A DNA stretch of 64,000 nucleotides from Motacilla alba alba (Eukaryota; Chordata; Aves; Passeriformes; Motacillidae), in the NCBI RefSeq assembly GCF_015832195.1, contig NC_052017.1, forward strand, positions 74,029,801 to 74,093,800, read 5' to 3'. Each line of letters begins with the position of its first letter. Position 1 is the first letter of the stretch. The notes beneath the pieces were generated by a model. The model was given only the letters and a program-made list of their open reading frames with translations. It was not told the origin of the DNA and made no database searches. Positions 1 to 11,600 of the stretch are shown here, one piece after another. A program made the position numbers and the translations under genes.

Positions 1-174
1 GACATTAGGTTGATATTTAATAGAGGACTTATCATTACCGTTAGTTTTGGTAGGATATGAAACATTCAATGCCACTTTTCTGCCGTTAGACAACTTCCCC
101 TTCTCTAACCAATGAGCTTATCCTTGTCCTATTATAGATGGAAGAGACTGAATATGCTTAGGCTTGCTAATCAA

Positions 175-455
175 GAATCACAGAGTCATAGAATAGTTAA
201 GGTTGGCAGAGACCTTAAATATCATCTCGTTCCAACCGCCTCCCATGGGCAGGAACACCTTTCACTAGACCAGGTTGCTAAGAGCTCTATCCAAACTGGT
301 ATTGTACACTTCCAGGGATGGATCATCCACAGCCTCTCTGGACAACATGTTCCAGGGCATCACCACCCTCACAGTAAAGAATCTTTTCCTACTATCTAAT
401 ATAAACCTGCCCTCATTCAGTTTGAAGTCATTTACCCCTGTCCTGTGCTTTTGTG
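175..455 (-). mobile_element. CR1 LINE 3' fragment
   Basis: Read on the minus strand this ends in the typical CR1 tail: an AGGT-rich terminal section, then a stretch ending in a run like TTCTATGACTCTGTGATTC at 175. The minus-strand reading frame that stops at 265 translates to a CR1 ORF2 C-terminal-like segment with motifs RKRFFTVRVV, REAVDDPSLEVY and LDRALSNLV. It is 5'-truncated, as most CR1 copies are. Boundaries are approximate. The family call rests on remembered CR1 consensus features, not on an alignment. Confidence 0.85.
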
Positions 456-3017
456 AATAGAATGTGTAAAAGAACAAATATCTGTATCAATTCTAATAAG
501 AAAATATAAAATATTTTAAAACCTCTGCTGTTACATAGTTTTGTATTCTCAGTCAGAACACAAATTCTCATCCAGTCCCTAGTAAAATCTCTCCTAAGGA
601 GGTGTTTCAAAGTAAAGCTGGAGTACAAGCACGTGGCTAATTCCTGTAGGAGAATCGGTAGGTAAAATTTAGAAGGAATAGGAAAGACTGCTAATGGGAC
701 TTCCAGACCTGCTAATTGCAGCTTGACTTGCAAATCACCTAAGACCTGCTAAGAAAGAATTGGGGGAATTGTTGTTGTTTTTAGTGTTTTTTCTTTGTCT
801 GACTTGTGCCCTCTATATGTCATTCTCTATGAGAAAGGTTCTGTGGAAAAAAACATTTCTTCAGGTGTACCGCTTTGTAAATTGGAAACTCAACCCATAA
901 GAGGGACAGCATAAGAACTAACAGGTCCATTCTTTATTTCACTTCTTATTTCACTTCTTATACGCTAGACTAACTTGAAGGTGTACCTCTTGACAAGTAG
1001 ATGATAGCACAAGAGTAGCACTTTTTGTAATCTGTTAAAGCTGAGAAGAGTCAATGTGGATCCTGCTAATTGCATATGAACCGTTCAATGACTAAAGAGC
1101 TTAAAATGTCCCTAAGTGCCTGAATTCAAATGTAATATAGCAAAAAAGCTATACACATGTTGAAATGTAGCAAATTTTTTTTTGTATTTTTGTGTTTTCT
1201 ACTCAGCAGGGTAGAAATCTACTCATGATTTACTGTCTGCTTTTGTCTATAAATATAATTCCTGGTATTATTTAGACTGAAAATGTATGCTGAATTTGAT
1301 TTTGTTCTCTGAGGGAATATAGTTTCTTTCAATTGTGAGCAATTGATCTAAAGATAGTTAGCAGTTTAGCTGTTCTTAATGTATCACCATCACACTTGCC
1401 AAATGAAATATTGATACATTTAATCTGTGTTCTTCCAGATATGTTATGTTATCAATGGAGGAAGGATTTCTTGTGTGTTTGTTAATTTATTTTCAATTGC
1501 ATTTGCATGCACATTCTTATTTAAATGGAATGGAATTGAATGACACTAAACCTCCTTATAACCCTGCAGAGACAGATTTATGTGTAACAGCATTGTTTTA
1601 TGATATTAAATCAAAACCATGCATCTAAAGCAAACATGTCAATAAGTCTGAACTATAAAAAAATACCATTTACTTAGGAATGCAGAGAGACATATTAATG
1701 GGAATCAAAGAACAAGTTTTTGTAATTGTTTGTAACATTTCTGGTGCAATTATAACTGAATGAAAACCAAGAATTGGAAAGATCAAGGAAAAGAGAGATC
1801 TGGAAACCTTCACATAACTATTACTAAGAACACTTTGGTGTACATTGGGTCTTTTACACCGTGTGATGTCTTATACCTGCAAATTAACTTTAACAAGGCT
1901 TGAACTAGTTCTACCAAAAAAAATCCCAAACAACTGGCTGACTTGAAAAAGGGAAATCCACAGAGTAATTTTAGTGAAGTCAAGTAAAAATCTCTTTTTT
2001 CATATTTATTTTCTTAGTATTACACAGAAATCATTTTTGTCCAAATGAGAGGATAGCTGTTCTATCAAAAGACTTCTGCTTGCTTGTATTAATAAAGCAT
2101 TATTTTATAAAAGCACTGTCTATTCTAACTGCTAAAGAAATGATAGGCTATTTGAAGATTGCTACCAATAATCCATAAAGATTTTTCCTGCTGGTTGCTA
2201 TATTTTTTCCATAATTACTAAGTAAACCAAAGACAAATTTTTACACAATATAGATTTTTTGAATACCTTTCTTGATAATTTAATCTTTTCTGTGTGTAGA
2301 CTTCTCTATGAATTATGTTTCATTTATAAATGGCACACAATTCCATGTTTGTAGATGTTTTCCATGTAAGTATAAACTTTTTAGTTTATTGTACTAAAAT
2401 TCACTTGTAGCATCAGAACATCTGCACTCTAAGATAGAGGAGTAGGAATGAAGATGATTTATAAAAGCAAAAGAGTTTTAGCAGGTATTAGGATGTGCAC
2501 ATTCTGAAATAACTGCAATTAATGAAAGACTGGATGTCAGACTGATTCTTTGGAGCCAGCTACTTGACTTTAGCTTTCAAAAATTGCAATAAACCCCGTT
2601 GTTTTGGTCAAAATGAGATGCCAGAAACCCAATTAAGTCCAAAAACTTTTTCTTTTTTTTGTCCTTTTTTTTAACTATAACAATAGATTAAGGGAAATTT
2701 ATAACAGAAGTCAGGGCATTGTAAGACATTGCTGAGACTGCATGGAGAGTTAAAGGAAATGAGATTATTGTCAGAGCAGCAGCTAGTATGAACACTGGAT
2801 GGAATGGAGAGGCAATGCTACTTTTAGAAGAATAATAGGGTACTGCTGTGTTGGATTTTTTTTCTAAATGTATGCACTGTGAGATATTTTGCTTCTCCTT
2901 CTTTTTGTTCCTAGTACTTCCGATGTGTTCCTCCAGAATACTTAGACTGTTTGATGTTGGATCCTCTGCTCCTTTATTACCGTCACCTCTCTCTACTATT
3001 TACTGTTATACTTTTAT

Positions 3018-3855
3018 GGTTCTAAGAGACCCCTGGAGGTTGTTTTGTCCAACCCAGCCCTTCTCACAAAAGGCCATCTAAAGCTGGTTGCCCAGGACCA
3101 TGCCTAGACAGCTTTTGAAGATCTCCAAGGATGGAGACTCCACAACCATTTGGGCAACCTGTGCCAGTCTCAGCCACCCCCACAGGACAAAAGTGTTTCC
3201 TGATCTTCAGAGGAACCTCTTGCTTTTGGGTTTGTGCTCATTGCCTCTGGGGCAACTCAGAAAAGAGCCTGGCTCTGTTCTCTTTGCAACCTCCCCTCAG
3301 GTGTTTGTGTACATTGATAAGAGCCTTCTCTCTTCTGGTGCGAAGAGTTGCAGTTCTCTCAGCCTTTGCTCATACGTGAGATGCTCTTTGCTGGATTCTC
3401 TCCAGCATGTCCATGCCCTTCTTGTACTGGGATGCCTAGAACTGGACAAAGGACACCAAGCATGGCCTTGCCAGGGTTGAGCAGGGAGAAGGATCCCCTC
3501 CTTTGACCTGCTGGCAGTATTTTGCCTAATGCAGCCATCAGTCTGCTTTGCAGAAAGAGCACGTTGCTGGCCCTTGTTCGTCCTGGTCTCCGGACGAACC
3601 AGGTCCTTTTCTGCCAAGCTGCTTTCCAATCAGTCTGTTTCTGGAATATTCTGGTGTGTGGGGTTGTTCCTCCCCAGATGCAGGACTTTGCACTTCATCT
3701 TGTTGAACTTCATGAGGCTCCCATCAGCTATTTCTCCAGCCTGTTGAGGTGCCTCTGGATGGCAGCATGGCCCATCAGCCACTCTTCCCAGTTTGGTGTC
3801 AGCAGCAAATTGTCTGAGCAGCAAACGCCCTATCATCCAGATGATTAATGAAAAT
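3018..3855 (-). mobile_element. CR1 LINE fragment (RT C-terminal part and 3' end)
   Basis: On the minus strand, 3836-3630 encodes the end of the reverse transcriptase with FAADTKLG and MKFNKMKCKVLHLGR. A second frame, 3629-3297, continues with LAEKDLVRPETR, ASRSKEGILL and LTYEQRLRELQLFAPEERRL. These follow the order of CR1 ORF2. The continuation is in a different frame, so there is a frameshift. The usual FADD catalytic motif reads FAAD, so the copy is inactive. The 3' non-coding tail runs to about 3018. It is a long but 5'-truncated copy sharing close sequence with the CR1 at about 60.0-60.36 kb. Confidence 0.93.
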
Positions 3856-6800
3856 GTTCAACAGTATTGTCCCTGATACCCATCCTTGGGATATACTGCT
3901 AACAAGTGGCCTCCAACTAGACTCCATACCTAAGTACTTAGTACATTCATGGGCATTTCATAAATAAATAATCAACATTACATTACAGATGTGCATGTAG
4001 CCATTGTAGAAGAAAACAGCTAACACTTTAGACTCAAACTTACAGAAATTCAGGAATTATTAAAATTATTTGCTGAGGCACATATTCTCCTTTTAAAAAA
4101 TTCTGCTTCATTGTGATTATTCAATGTAATGTATGACTTTGTTTGGGGCACACTTTTCAAATCCTGCTTTTTTACGTAATTCTTAAGGACTTCTGTAGTT
4201 CCTAGCATTAATGTTTTCTGAACATTAGCTTGTCCTCTTACTAAGTGTCTGACTTGGGGCCATGATATTTAACCTTTTCCAAAAAAATAGAATTTAAGAC
4301 ATAGAGAGAAACCATGATCAGAGATACTGGCAAACTTAGTGAAAACACACAGACTTCACTTTCACAATTTTTGCTGTTACATCAGCACATGAAACTGAAT
4401 TTCAGCACTTCTTTATATCAGACCTAGCACTTCAATCAGAAACTTGGAAATAATCAGAAATAACAAGAAAGCAATCATTAAAGATATCTGGTTTAAATAA
4501 TGTGTTCAGCATCAAGCAGGTGTAAGTGACAGAGGATTAGATATGGTTTCATTCAAAGAAGAATGTTTTCATTGTGAAAACTTCTATTTTCCCCTCCATT
4601 CAGTTCCATTTCCTAAAAATTTTCTGGCCACTATAAAAGACAATTTTTTCTAGATAACTGTTGCCAGACTGTGACTTAGCCATAAACCAGTCCATTTTGC
4701 TCAGCAAGGAAGTGTATTTTCTGGATTGTGTGAAAAGAGATGGAAAATAATTAGGATATATGTGTAATAAATTGATTTCTTTTCATATATGCACTACAAT
4801 ATTTTAGTTTATTTTTCTTTACTTATAACAAACAATTCTGACTTTTGTTAATTTTGGAGCACTTGACTTTTATGTTAGGTTCCTGTATACAATATTACAG
4901 AGATAAAAAATATATCAAATGTGGAATAAAACCATGGAGAAATGGGATCATTAGGTTCCATACAAGGCATTGCTAGGTTTAGAGTCTTTACAAGCACCAC
5001 ACTGATCAATATTTCAAGGGCTCATGAGGCTGCTAATGTGCTGTCATGCTCCATGTGGGCCAACACTGAGTGGAGAGAATTCCAGTGGGTAGGACAGACA
5101 TTTGCCAGTAGCGATGCTTAAGAGAATGGGGTCTAATTCCAGATATTTCTTTCTCATCTTTCTTATACCTTTTCATCTTCCTAAAAATGCAAAAAATATT
5201 GGCCTATGGTATCTCTGCCACTATTGTAACCAGAAATGAAAATAAAGGAAAGCATCTCCACTGTAGTGTGGTGGTAGATGTATAATTTCAGATGATAAAA
5301 CTGCATACCTTGAAGACAGAGATGGAAAAAAGCAACCCCACAGTCTCTGGTAAGGTCTTTATCTGCCTGGCTTTTCATCTCATGTGCTTCTTCTTTTTTT
5401 TTTTTCTCACCTCAGGTTTCCTCGTTCAGTTTCCGTGAATTTATTTCTTTGCCCCTATTCTGCCACTACTTCTTCCTTCTTGCTTCTTTATCAGAAATAC
5501 ATTGTTGTTTTTCTTTCCCTTTGCTGTCCAAGAAGAATGAGTCCTCCAGCCTCCACTCCTGCTTCTACCACCCTTTATTTTCATGCTCCTTGACCTAATC
5601 TGTCCCCATTGTTAAGCTTCTGTGACTCAAAGGCCAGCTGTACCCTGTGGAGTTTCACATTCTGCCTTCAAAACATGAAGGTTGTTTCACTCCTGTGAGA
5701 AAATTTCAGCTGTATAATTTTTTCTGATTCTCTGGAATTTCAGTGTCATTTTGGCTGAAATGTTTTTAAATTATTTCTGCCCAAGGCAGACCATCAGTGT
5801 AGAAAATTTAATCCTAAATAATTTGTTTGGCAAATTTATAAGTAACTAAAAATGGAGTGTTCTATTGGGAAGTATTAGGAAGTGTTAAAAATAGATTATG
5901 ATGCCACCTTGTTTTAAAGTTACTGTCATGTGTATGAATAAGTATATGGTTGAATAAATGTTTTTCCTTAGATGACCATATGCTATCAGTATTCATAGAC
6001 ACTGAATTTTAAGCAGCTGGCCATATCAACAGAAGCAGTAGTTTGAGAAAAAGTATGGCTTTTCTAGAGTTAAACCTCAACTCCCAAAGTCAGTCCAGTT
6101 TAAGGGTACAAGTGTGACTTGCAGTAACTATGCCTGAAAAAATTAATATCTCTCTAGGATAAGATATGCTCACTTCAACTGAATAAAACCCTAGCAGAAA
6201 TGTACCAAAATACTTCTCAGAAAAGGGAGTAAGCACACAGTCAGGGTCCCTGACCTTCTTTTTCCTGAATTATTCCATTTATTTTTTTGATTTCAAAATT
6301 TGGCATAGATCTCTGTGTGTACGTGTGTGTGCATGTGTAGAATAGATTTTTGTGCATTTACACAAATTGTCATTTATTACCAACTTCATGGTTGTAAATG
6401 AGAAAAATGCTAAAAAGGGATGAGGTCTTTACCTTAATATTCAACACTTTACATTCTGTTCATCATCCAAAATGCAGTCCACCTTTAAAAAGCTATTTTA
6501 CATCCATGTATATACATTTGCACATGTTTGTGTCTCCCTCCATGATAATTTAATTTGTTAGTATTACTAAATTGGAAGTGTAACTTTTATTCTAATATAA
6601 TCCTTAGCATTCTTCTATGGGATCAAAGCCTAAATCTAATACGTTAGGAGAGAGAAGCGCAGTTGGTACAGTCCGAAAAGGAAGTTCCATGAACTTTACC
6701 TTCAGATTGATATGAGAGGATTTACCTAAAATAAAATAATCTTGTGCTTCCAGGTTAGCACAACTAAATGTGTAAACTTGGAAAACAGCACAGGTGCCTC

Positions 6801-8329
6801 AATAATATTACCAGTCCCACATGGATTAATGGGAGCTGTGTATGTATCTTTACATAGTGCAGTGTCAAATGGTGGTAGAGACTAGGAAGCCTGACTTAGT
6901 CCTTTGACAGGAAAGGAGAAGAGGAGGATCTGAGGATGAAAGCCTTTTGAAACCAGGAGCAAAGGGGCACATAGCAGTTCTGATTTTTATATTGATAAAA
7001 GAATGGGAAAGGGAGAAGCAAATAATATTTTTGTTTTCTACAGAGGTTTTATACTGTGTATTTATGAGCCCAAGTACAACGAAAGCCAATAAATTTAATT
7101 GCTTTCCTTGAAAGATTAAAAATCTGTCAGGGTAGATGAATTTTTCAAAATAAAATCATTTCATATATGGCAGTAAAAAGAGATTCCCTCTGCACCCACA
7201 ACTTGGCATTTTGCTGCTTTACTTGTTTCTATCTCCAGATGATATCTTCACATGCTTGTATAGTATGTTACCGAAATGCTGACTCGCTCATCTGCCAAAA
7301 GGTTGTGCTTAGGTGATGGGTCATTTCTGTTCCTACTGATGATTACAAATAAGGGGAAGCAACAGCAGGTGGTTACATTAGGAAATGATAGTAAGTTGTG
7401 GTAATGATCTTGCCTTTCTTTTTTTTTTTTTTTTTTTAGTCTTTTCTCCTGAAAGCAGCTAAAAACAAGCGGAACAGTTAAAACTGAGTAGCCTAACACC
7501 CAGTGAGCTACATATTTCTGTATTAGATTTCCTAATAGTGAAATAGTTTTCATTGTTACTTTCTTCCTCACTCCCAAATACATTTTTCAGCTCTTGTTTT
7601 AGGAGAATTTGGCTTTCCCTTTTTTTTTTTTAAGACTTTTTTTTTTTTGCAACCAGAGAAAGCCTCTTATGACACTTCTTAAATAGAGCAATACTGACAT
7701 CCATTGGTTTAATCTTATGTGACTATTTGTTAAATCTCTTCCAACTAATGTATACTAACTCTCTACAGTATCACAATGAAAGGATTGAGTTTGATATGAT
7801 CCAAGTAGGATTGTGCTAAGTCCAATTTGCTGTATTAGAAACATGAAACCAACACAGATTACTTGATGCAAAGAAACACATTGCAAAATGTGAAGTCCAA
7901 ATACGATAACTAAAATAAAAGCAGGCATCACAAGTACCAACTGGGGAAAAAATATTAATGGGGAATTAGGATGCTGATTTTTTTTAGAATCTCTGGAAAT
8001 GTGAAAATACCTAAATTTATATGAACCGGTCTTGTTTTGTATTAATCATAAGGCAAAATAGTGAGGTGTCAAGAAAAATTAGCAATCTAATAGAAAAAGC
8101 AGTTCAGTGAAGAAAATAATTACTCTCTGGTTTCATCTCAGCCCTCAAAGGTTTTCCTTTAACTTGGCAGCACGCTGCTTTTTAAAATAGATATATCTTT
8201 TATAAACACTACTGTAAGACCCCTGGTGATATAATGAAGTGGTTGCATTTAATGAAGAAAAACACGCCACAAAAAGTGGAGGTGTTTTCAGTATTCATTA
8301 TTACGACGAGCTAAGCAGATGAGGCTTAG

Positions 8330-8486
8330 GCTTCAAAACCAGAGAACCATTCTGGCAGCGAAGGGAGGGCGACAGGCTTTCACAAAAAAAAAAGCTTTCC
8401 GTTTGCTGTACCCTCCCACCGCATTCACTTGCAAATCACTGTGTGCTCGGGAAGCCTGCACTTCCCCGGGCTCCAACCTTCCCAGG
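8330..8486 (+). other. CDH10: Candidate noncoding exon 1 of CDH10 (5' end unknown)
   Basis: The sequence CCCAGG followed by GTAAGTG puts a full-consensus splice donor at 8487-8492, inside the CpG-rich block. Splicing from here to the strong acceptor at 47205 would give a leader with no coding sequence upstream of the uORF described in exon 2. The transcription start cannot be read from sequence, so 8330 is only a placeholder. A weaker alternative donor, AAAAG then GTAGGA, lies at 8892, but an exon reaching it would contain a TG repeat and a T15 run, which makes it less likely. Confidence 0.45.
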
Positions 8487-8551
8487 GTAAGTGCTGCGGC
8501 TCCAGCAGCAGCGCCTCTCTCCCGTTCCCCTCCGAGGAGGGAGAGTGAGAG

Positions 8552-8663
8552 GTGTGTGTGTGTGTGTCTGTGTGTCTGTGCACGCTGCGCGTGTGTGTGT
8601 GTCTGTGCTGGTGCGTCTTCGTTTTTGGTGGTGGTTTTTTTTTGTGGGTTTTTTTTTTTTTTT
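8552..8663 (+). repeat. TG/CTG microsatellite and T-rich tract
   Basis: GT alternation runs over 8552-8580 and 8590-8608, interrupted by CTG and by CACGCTGCGC. It is followed by a GT/T tract and a T15 run at 8649-8663. The alternating purine-pyrimidine stretch is the type that can adopt Z-DNA, and it starts 66 bp after the candidate exon 1 donor. Length is likely polymorphic. Confidence 0.9.
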
Positions 8664-11600
8664 CCCTCGTAAATCAGAAGCTCTGAATGAAAGCCAGTCG
8701 GAGGGAGAGCTCCCCCTTAGCTTTGGTTCCGGACTGTCCAGAGTTAAGTGATGCTGGGAGGAAAAGCCTGAGTTAGATCCAAGTAGAATCAGTCTTAAAA
8801 AATAACAGGAGAAAACTGACCAAGAAAAGGACTCTCATAGATCGTTTTTCAGTTTGGTTGGGGTGGACACCACTTTCTCAGCAGAATAAAAGGTAGGAAC
8901 CTTTCTAATTTTCTTTCTGTTGATATTCTTACAGCTATTATATTGGAGCGATATGTTGTTTAATGCGATTCCTGTATTTGTTCTACTGTATGCAACTTTC
9001 TGCATTTTATAAATATACAGAAATAATGAGACAAGGGATAGGAAATAACTGCTGTGCATTCTCTCCTCAAAGTAAACCAATATCATTATATGCATTCAGG
9101 ATTTAAAGCTTTTTTTTTTTTTCTCCTAGTAAGCAGGCTGTCTTTTGAGCAGCAGTTTTCATCTATAGTCAGTTCTTGAAAATTCAGTATGGGGGAAACA
9201 AGTCTAATTGAATTGAAAAAAGCACAATGTTTCATAGTGTAACAGTTATGAACATAGCATGAAACATACATATATGTGCCCTCACTTTCTGTATACCTGT
9301 GCAAGTCTGTTGCAGCTTTCACTGTTAATCGTTCTGCCCTGTATTGAATTTCAGAATAATTACCTACACTCACAGAAAATGCTTCTTATGAAGGAAATCC
9401 CTGTGGAGAAGGATAGCAAAGTGGATACAAGCAATATTTCAAATATCTGTACAGAGCTATATGCACACAGATGGGGATAAAATTGCCTGGTTTGACATTT
9501 CAGTAAACGGGGAGTGGAGGGAGAAGGAAAAACCAGGGGTTAGAAGGGAAAAGGTGGAGGGAGGAAAGATTCAGTCTGCACCTGTGTGAGCATTTATTGT
9601 CAATGCTGCAATAAAATCCATATTTGATGTGGTGTTAAATTAATTCAGCACAATACAAATCTAAATCCATGCTCCAAACTACTAACTATTGATGGCATTG
9701 TCAGCTGCATAAGAAATTTTCAATAGGCTCATACTGTACATGATACTAGTTGCAGCTGTAAAAATCTAACAGCCCTTCAGCTTAGGAGAATGCATCTACA
9801 CGTGCAATCAGTGACAAATAGCAACCAGCATTTTGAAACGGACCTATCATCTCTGTTGCTTCCACACAAATGGAGCTGTTGCCTATAATCTTCGTCTTTC
9901 ATTTCAGTAAAAGCCTCTGTGTTACCCCAACAGCACTCCCATTGCTTTGAAGGTATTTTTTAATTATACAACTTGTTGTGCATGTATGTGTGGATGCATA
10001 TGTGAGTGTGTGAGTATGTGCCCAGTGTGAGGAAGCAGGTCTGTAAAAAATACTGTGGGGCTTTTTTTCTTTTCTTTTTTTTTTTCTTCTTCTTTTAGAG
10101 GTAGTAGGCTTTAAATTTACATGGTGATATTACTGGAGGGGTAAGGCAGAGAGTGGGAGACTGGAACACACTTCTGAATCTCTAAATCCTTTTCACATTT
10201 GCCATTTACTAGGAATATTATGAGTCTGGTAGTAGGATTTATTGACATTTTTACAGCTACACAAACTTTTATATTAATTGCGTACCTTCTGAATGTAATA
10301 GCAGTCTATGCTCTTTTAGAGGAGGAAAAGAAAGAAGGAACTTAGGGAACTAAGGAAAGCAAGAAGGAAACAGGTTATCTTCCTCAAGAGTTGAAAACCA
10401 GCTTATTAGAGTCAATATGGGTTTATTCTTCAAGAGGAGAATACTTGGATTATCATCTAATCTAGTTTGGGCCTGAGGGCTCACATTTTTATATACTTTG
10501 TTATATACAAGTTTGAATGAATAGGTAATAATTTCTGCACCAGTTTCTGTTAATTTTTATTTAGATCCATGTCTGTGGTTTTTTATGTGTGGTGTCAAGA
10601 CAATGACGTACACTTAAATAGGAACACTGAAATGTCTGAAGAGGGCTGATTATAGTGCATATATGTAAGCTGAAAATTGATTCTGATTATTTGATTTTTT
10701 TGTTACTTTGAGTAGCATTGGAAAATACGTCTTGGCTACTTGCCTTGCCAACCATTTATATTTATAATACTTTAAACAGTTTGTGGAAAAGAAAATAGCA
10801 AAATACAACTTTAAAAGACTGTATGTAGAATTGTATATATTCCTAAATTATCTTTTTGGCTTTGCATTAGAATAAATGAGTATAGATACACTAAAACTTC
10901 ACACTTGCATGTTCTCAATAGACAAAGGGTCTGTGAAGAATGATGAAATACTGAAATGTGCTCACAGCAGACACTGTGTTACTGTTCTTTTCTGTGCTTA
11001 GCAGTAGTTAAATATGCAGAAAAATAATGTTATAGATGAAGGAAAATGAGCATAGAATTAATTAAATGTAGAGAGAGATTAAAAAAAATACACATCTAGA
11101 CATACAAAGCGTATACAAATTTCAGCTAAGTGATGTTAAGTTTTTTTCCTTGTTGAATAATTAAATATAAAAGTCAGAAAAGGTTAATTTGAAGATAATA
11201 TCTGCCTCTGATTCTGAGAGAGTAATTTCCTGGTCTCAACGTGATTTCCCAAGGAAAGAAATGAATGAAATAGAGCCTGTCTCATCTGGATAATTCTGTG
11301 CAAGTGATTTTTTTTTAGGTCTGCTAACCATACTTACAGGCTGATTGAAGAGGAGTATAATTTTGTACCACTAGGTTGCAGCACTGGTAGAGGGGGTCAA
11401 AGTAAGATTGAACTGTTGTTGAATCATAGTAATGGGGTGAATATGGGGTTATGATAATATTATTTTAAATTTATTCATTGTTATCACCTGAAATCATGTT
11501 TGTGAACACCAAGGTGTTTTAACTGGACTTCACAAAAATGTCCTTCATAGACTTGAAAAAAACCTGCTCTATTGCTAATTCTTTGACATTATTATTAATT

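Larger units (their letters stand above)
1..8200. other. 5' flank of CDH10, no gene seen
   Basis: AT-rich sequence with frequent stops in every frame. Apart from the two CR1 fragments listed separately, I see only short ORFs with no recognisable domain, several without an ATG. A 12-bp direct repeat (TTTCACTTCTTA twice) lies at about 936-960. Homopolymer T runs occur near 5392-5404, 7419-7437 and 7619-7648. The stretches 460-3015 and 3860-8200 hold nothing I can assign. If the promoter call near 8.3 kb is right, this is intergenic DNA upstream of the gene. Confidence 0.6.
8280..8750 (+). promoter_or_regulatory. CpG-rich block, candidate CDH10 promoter
   Basis: CpG dinucleotides are scarce almost everywhere in the window but cluster here (ACGACGAGC near 8304, then CCACCG, CTCGG, CCCCGGG, GCGG, GCGCC, TCCGAGG, CTGCGCG). 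The block is the most CpG-dense of comparable length and sits 39 kb upstream of the CDH10 start codon on the same strand. Classical type II cadherin genes usually have a noncoding first exon separated by a long intron, so the position fits. No convincing TATA box precedes it; TTTTATAAACA near 8199 is AT-rich background and too far upstream to trust. The promoter role is inference. Confidence 0.5.

Noticed and set aside
3088..3480. 130-codon + strand frame near 3.1 kb
   Set aside because: It is antisense to the CR1 copy at 3018-3855.
8319..8672. 117-codon frame in the CpG-rich block
   Set aside because: It runs through a TG repeat and poly-T, has no domain, and would cross the best splice donor. 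It is more likely leader and intron.
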